53,115 nt of DNA from Bifidobacterium catulorum (GTDB lineage: Bacteria; Actinomycetota; Actinomycetes; Actinomycetales; Bifidobacteriaceae). The stretch covers positions 1 to 53,115 of the forward strand of contig NZ_QFFN01000017.1 in the NCBI RefSeq assembly GCF_003129925.1, in the 5' to 3' direction. The notes under the pieces were generated by a model. That model did not search any database. It saw nothing but the letters and a program-made list of their open reading frames with translations, and had not been told where the DNA came from. Below are positions 49,470 through 53,115 of this stretch, piece by piece. The translations under genes and the position numbers were made by a program. Each line of letters begins with the position of its first letter. The stretch's first letter is position 1.

Positions 49470-49985
49470 TCACCTCAGTTCGAAGGTCGTCGCACCTATG
49501 CGCACAGGCACGCGGGACGGCAATACGGCGGCTCCGGTGAGTGGCTTGTTGTCTACGACGGTTCCGTTGGTGCTTCCCAGGTCCTCTATGGCCCAGCGGC
49601 CGTTGGAGGGATCCTGGAACAGCCGCGCATGATGAGAGGAGACGAATTCATCATCCAGCACCACGGAATTGCTGGCGGCACGACCCAGTGTGATTTGTTC
49701 GTTGCCCAACGGCACCGTTGTTCCCGCCAACGGTCCGTCGATGATCACCAGAATCGTGGGCTGCTCGGTGATCGGGCGGGGATTCGGCACCGGTGACGGT
49801 GCCGGCCGGGGGGCAGGCGCCTGCGCGGCCTTGCGCGCCTGCTGCTCCCTCCGGCGATGTTTTTTCGACGTCTTCGGACTGAATGAAGCGACGTCCTGAT
49901 GCAGGGAGCGTACGGCGAACCCGACGAAGACCCAGAGCAGCACCAGGAATCCGTATTTCAGAACAGTGAATGTCAGTTCAGTCAT
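49470..49985 (-). CDS. fhaB: FHA-domain protein FhaB
   Basis: The 171-residue protein has an N-terminal membrane helix (about residues 5-27), a basic/proline linker and a C-terminal FHA domain (about 90-165) with LGR, SSHHARL and LGSTNGT phosphothreonine-binding motifs. FhaB binds phosphorylated partners in cell-wall control. It lies between fhaA and pstP in the kinase operon. Confidence 0.93.
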   Translation of the reverse strand: MTELTFTVLKYGFLVLLWVFVGFAVRSLHQDVASFSPKTSKKHRRREQQARKAAQAPAPRPAPSPVPNPRPITEQPTILVIIDGPLAGTTVPLGNEQITLGRAASNSVVLDDEFVSSHHARLFQDPSNGRWAIEDLGSTNGTVVDNKPLTGAAVLPSRVPVRIGATTFELR

Positions 49986-50022
49986 ATTGGCTCGCGTTCA
50001 TACAGTGGCGTACGGTCGTATT

Positions 50023-50727
50023 TTACTCCTGAGGGGCGGAGGAAGCCCAGAATAGAATGCGCGTGCGACCGATGGTGATGGTGTTGCCGTCCAGCAGCGT
50101 GGCCGCCGGAACCTGATGGCCCTCCACGTATGTGCCGTTCGTGGAGCCGAGATCACGGGCGATCACGCCGTTGTCGGTGATGTCGATCTCCAGGTGGCTG
50201 CGGGAGATGCCGGGGTCGTCGATGACGATGTCGCAGTTGGATCCGCGGCCGATCACCGTCTTCGGCGCGGTGAGCAGGTACTGGCGGCCGTTGATCTCCA
50301 GGACCGGACAGTCCTTGGTCTCGTTCGTCGCCGTGACCGGCGCCGCGTTGCCCTGCACCGATTCGGAGGTGAGGTGGGTGAGGTCGCCCTGATTCAGGTT
50401 GAGGTCCTCCTCGAAGATCACCACGACCGGTCCGACGAAGGCGTAATGCTGGCTCTCTGCGTATTTGGTCAGGTTGTCGGCCAGTTCGTTGGCCAACGTC
50501 TCGGCGCCCCACTGCTCGATTCGGTCGAAGTCCGGGGAGGAGAGCTTGAAGCGGTATTCGTTCGGGGCGACGGTGCGGTCACGTCCGACCGCCATGGCTT
50601 CCTTGTCGATCTCGCGCTCAAGGGCGCTGGAAAGGTCTACCGGCTGAATGTCTTTGGAACCGAATTTGTTGAACACGCCGTTGACGGCACCTTCGACACT
50701 CTTCTCAAATCGGTCGAGAACGCTCAT
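50023..50727 (-). CDS. fhaA: FHA-domain protein FhaA (DUF3662 + FHA)
   Basis: The 234-residue protein has an N-terminal DUF3662 domain (about residues 1-120; FEKSVEGAVNGVFNKF) and a C-terminal FHA domain (about 150-230; IGRGSNCDIVIDD, SRSHLEI, LGSTNGT). Mycobacterial FhaA regulates lipid II flipping and polar growth by binding phosphorylated MviN. It is the first gene of the operon. The ATG at 50727 is preferred to 50733 because AAAGGG would be too close to the latter. Confidence 0.93.
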   Translation of the reverse strand: MSVLDRFEKSVEGAVNGVFNKFGSKDIQPVDLSSALEREIDKEAMAVGRDRTVAPNEYRFKLSSPDFDRIEQWGAETLANELADNLTKYAESQHYAFVGPVVVIFEEDLNLNQGDLTHLTSESVQGNAAPVTATNETKDCPVLEINGRQYLLTAPKTVIGRGSNCDIVIDDPGISRSHLEIDITDNGVIARDLGSTNGTYVEGHQVPAATLLDGNTITIGRTRILFWASSAPQE

Positions 50728-51073
50728 GAACATCCCTTTCTCGCAATGTCTCCATGGTACGCAGAGGCTCCCATCGGGTCACAATGAGCATTGGATTCAT
50801 TGCAAAGTCTTCAATCCGGCTTTCCTGATTTTCAACCATCGTAAGGCCTGTTTCGTGCCGAGAGTGGGTGGATTCACCAATAAAACACCGTTTTTTCCAT
50901 ATATCAGGCGGGAAAAGGGTGTATCCGAGGTTGTTTCGTCCATACCCACTTTCGTGACCACGTGACCACGCGGTAACGGTAATGTGGTCGAAACGAACGT
51001 AAGGCCTTGAATATCCGGCCTCCATGGACGTTCTGACCACAATTCAGCAGTGGCGGTTCAGCGGTTCAGGGGT
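50728..51073. other. Promoter region of the fhaA-pknB operon
   Basis: This 346-base gap between fhaA and the Nudix gene (both minus) has no credible gene. It carries the word CGTAAGGCCT twice (near 50844 and 50998) and a repeated GTGACCACG near 50956-50972. No clear -35/-10 pair was chosen. Confidence 0.45.
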
Positions 51074-51691
51074 TCAACGGGATTTCAGCACCCGGCGCAG
51101 CTCCTCATGCTTCAGCGCGATCGTGGCGTTCGACGATACGATTCCCGCCCCGATGAGCTCCTCCCAGCTCACCCACGCGCTTTCCACATGCTCGTCCTTG
51201 TCGAAATGACGCTCCCCCATATGCCACGCCCTGAGATGCATCACCATGATGTTGGCCAGCTCGTCGGTCATGCCCTCCGACGAATAGCATCGCGCCACAT
51301 CGTCGATGTCCACGTCGTCGGGGATCACGCCGGTCTCCTCACGCAGCTCGCGCAGTGCGGCCTCATGCGGCTCCTCGCCGTCGTCCATGAGACCGGCCGG
51401 CACTCCGAACGCGTACATGTCCGGTCCCACGCGGTATTCGCGCTCCAGCAGATACCGGTCGTTCGCGCAATCGTGCACGAGCATGACCACGCAGGGCGCA
51501 TGCCGCATGATCTGGCGGCGTATGCGCACCGCTCCCCCATCGTTCTGCGTCAGGCGGATCACACGGTCCTCCACATGGAAAATCGCCCCGGAGTATACGG
51601 TCTCGCTGCTTTCCGTCACGGGTGCGACGGCCATGTCGATGTCCTCGCTGGCGGCCAGACGCGCCGCGACGTCGTTGTTCGTAGTGCTCAT
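51074..51691 (-). CDS. Nudix hydrolase (ADP-ribose pyrophosphatase-like)
   Basis: The 205-residue protein has a complete Nudix box at residues 100-122 (GLMDDGEEPHEAALRELREE, then TGV). Context around it (EREYRVGPDMYAFGVPAG) fits ADP-sugar/ADP-ribose pyrophosphatases. It would hydrolyse ADP-ribose-type metabolites. Proximity to a Sir2 deacylase, whose reaction product is acetyl-ADP-ribose, is suggestive but may be coincidental. Confidence 0.85.
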   Translation of the reverse strand: MSTTNNDVAARLAASEDIDMAVAPVTESSETVYSGAIFHVEDRVIRLTQNDGGAVRIRRQIMRHAPCVVMLVHDCANDRYLLEREYRVGPDMYAFGVPAGLMDDGEEPHEAALRELREETGVIPDDVDIDDVARCYSSEGMTDELANIMVMHLRAWHMGERHFDKDEHVESAWVSWEELIGAGIVSSNATIALKHEELRRVLKSR

Positions 51692-51831
51692 TCATCCTCC
51701 ATCCTCATGTGCTCATATGTTCCGCTCGCCCGCCGTTGTTCACCGCACGACACCGTTGGCATAGGACCGTTCACGGCGGGGAAACGCGGGTGGCGTGAAC
51801 GACGGGTCGTCGGCGGCGGACCACCGTGCGG

Positions 51832-52584
51832 TCAGCCCTCGGCGATGGTCTCCTCCACGAGTTTCGGCAACGCCGTCGCGATGTCGTCGTGGATCAGACG
51901 GGTGGCCAGGCGGTCGTATTGCGTCCGTCCCATGTTCATGATGGTCAGCGGAACCCCGGCCTGTACCGCCGCCGGGGCGAGCGACGCCGCCGGGAACACC
52001 TCCAGAGTCGATCCGATAACCCAGAATTCGTCGGCCTCGCAGGCCAGACGCAACGACTTCTCCATGGCGCCGTCCGGCAATGCCTCGCCGAAATACACGA
52101 CGTCGGTCTTGATGATGCCGTTGCACGGCATGTTCCCGCTGTAGGGAAGGAGACGGTGGCAGCGGGGATCGGGCTCCTCGTCGAGGTGGTCCATGATGTC
52201 GGCCGTATCGTATTTGGCATGGCATTTCATGCAGTGCGACGTGCCGATGGTGCCGTGCAGATTGACGATGACGTCCGGTGAGTTCCCGGCCTTCTCGTGC
52301 AGGGCATCGAAGTTCTGCGTGGCCAGCAGCGTGAGCATACCGGCCTTTTCCAGGTCGACGAGGGCCTTGTGCGCCGTGCCGGGCCTTGCGCCCCAGACCG
52401 GCGACTCCTTCTGCCACCGCCACGAGTATTCGCGGTCCTCCCTGCTGGTGATGAAGGCGTCGATGTCGTAGACGTTCATTTGTTCGGGATGCTTGGTCCA
52501 TACGCCGTCCGGGCCGCGGAAGTCGGGGATGCCTGCGCTGGTGGAGATGCCGGCGCCGGTCAGTACTGCGATTTTTTTGCTCAT
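51832..52584 (-). CDS. cobB: Sir2-family NAD-dependent protein deacylase
   Basis: The 250-residue sirtuin has GAGISTSAGIPDFRG (residues 10-24), TQNFDALHEKAG, the catalytic His110 (NLHGT) and a zinc site C118, C121, C142, C154. It removes acyl groups from lysines using NAD+. The start at 52584 gives the usual sirtuin N-terminus (MSKKIAVLTGAGIS); a longer frame to 52704 lies in the upstream promoter region. The ribosome site is weak. Monocistronic. Confidence 0.92.
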   Translation of the reverse strand: MSKKIAVLTGAGISTSAGIPDFRGPDGVWTKHPEQMNVYDIDAFITSREDREYSWRWQKESPVWGARPGTAHKALVDLEKAGMLTLLATQNFDALHEKAGNSPDVIVNLHGTIGTSHCMKCHAKYDTADIMDHLDEEPDPRCHRLLPYSGNMPCNGIIKTDVVYFGEALPDGAMEKSLRLACEADEFWVIGSTLEVFPAASLAPAAVQAGVPLTIMNMGRTQYDRLATRLIHDDIATALPKLVEETIAEG

Positions 52585-53115
52585 ATATGCAGTATTACAC
52601 CGCAAACATGTCGATACGGCAGGCCTTACGTTGGTTGACGTCTTCGCTCCGATGAATTGCATGATTGTTTCCGCTGGCGTCGGTATCCGGTCATGTTTCG
52701 GCAATGTTGGCTGTTTTATTCTGGGTGCAACGCGGTTTGTGGTGTTGTGTGGGTGGTTTGCGCGTTTTTCGACACGCCGGGGGAGGCGTTTGTTTTGTAA
52801 GGTTTTCGGGTGTTGTGTTCGGGATTGGTTTGCGTGGTTGTGTGGTGTGGTGTAAGTTATTCACTCGTTGCCCGGCACGGCGGACATCGCTTCCGAGTGG
52901 TGTTGTTTGCTGGTGTGGTGGTGGTTTGAGAACTCAAGAGCGTGTTTTGTACTACTGAATTGTTTTTGATTGCCAGTTGATGGCTGGTTGCCTTGCCGGT
53001 GTGGTGGGGTGGCTGGTTGTCTGTTTGGGAGAGTTTGTGTGATTCCTTTCGGCTGGTGTCCCGGGTGTTGTGCCTGGGGTGTCTGGCTGTCTGGTTTTGC
53101 CGTCTTTTCTTTTTT
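52585..53115 (+). promoter_or_regulatory. Probable rRNA operon promoter and 16S leader
   Basis: No gene is seen in this 531-base edge region, which is strikingly G/T-rich on the plus strand. TTGCGT (52830-52835) and TAAGTT (52853-52858) are 17 bases apart, a promoter-like pair. GAGAACTCAAGAGCGTG (52928-52944) matches the conserved leader word of actinobacterial rRNA operons. 16S rRNA itself would begin beyond the right edge. Confidence 0.65.

Overview
This window looks like a piece of a Bifidobacterium chromosome close to the replication origin. The evidence is GC-rich coding sequence and actinobacterial marker families: CrgA, DUF881, the FhaA-FhaB-PstP-RodA-PbpA-PknA-PknB cluster, DUF3073, a bacterial sterol-carrier orthologue and a class E sortase. 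Two exact ParB-binding parS palindromes (about 10.1 and 11.1 kb) and the characteristic right-hand Ser/Thr kinase cluster both point to an origin-proximal location. The right edge runs into what looks like the promoter and leader of an rRNA operon.

Left part, accessory (1-19 kb): the tail of an ISL3-type insertion sequence abuts a lower-GC two-gene cassette, a DprA-like SLOG protein translationally overlapped by a zinc-ribbon phosphoribosyltransferase. Next come an alpha/beta hydrolase and a hydroxy-acid cluster (Ldh_2-family dehydrogenase, frameshifted GntP permease, GntR regulator, intact GntP permease). They are followed by a LysE exporter with a parS site inside its gene, cytidine deaminase, a TetR regulator divergent from a GH3 beta-glucosidase, an MFS exporter, an AEC permease and a membrane-anchored coiled-coil-like protein.

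Middle (19-37 kb): tRNA-Ile and tRNA-Ala, a YgjP-like metallopeptidase, Dps, a CorC/CNNM transporter, beta-carbonic anhydrase, PEP carboxylase divergent from a ThrE exporter, an aldo/keto reductase divergent from a MerR regulator, trpS, DUF3073, a sterol-carrier-like protein and glycogen phosphorylase. Carbonic anhydrase and PEP carboxylase side by side suggest coupled bicarbonate supply and anaplerosis. Three intergenic gaps here (after thrE, before the trpS stop, after glgP) hold copies of a nested-palindrome element. Its stems differ between copies but change in compensating pairs, while its loop and junction words stay fixed. This is the strongest candidate for an undescribed element in the window.

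Right part, conserved core (37-52.6 kb): rhomboid protease, a CrgA with a long acidic repeat-rich extension, DUF881 protein, sortase E and TrpG/PabA. A strong convergent terminator separates these from the fhaA-fhaB-pstP-rodA-pbpA-pknA-pknB operon, whose last four gene junctions are 4-base ATGA overlaps. That operon controls polar growth and peptidoglycan synthesis by phosphorylation and FHA-mediated reading. A Nudix hydrolase and a Sir2 deacylase precede the rRNA leader.
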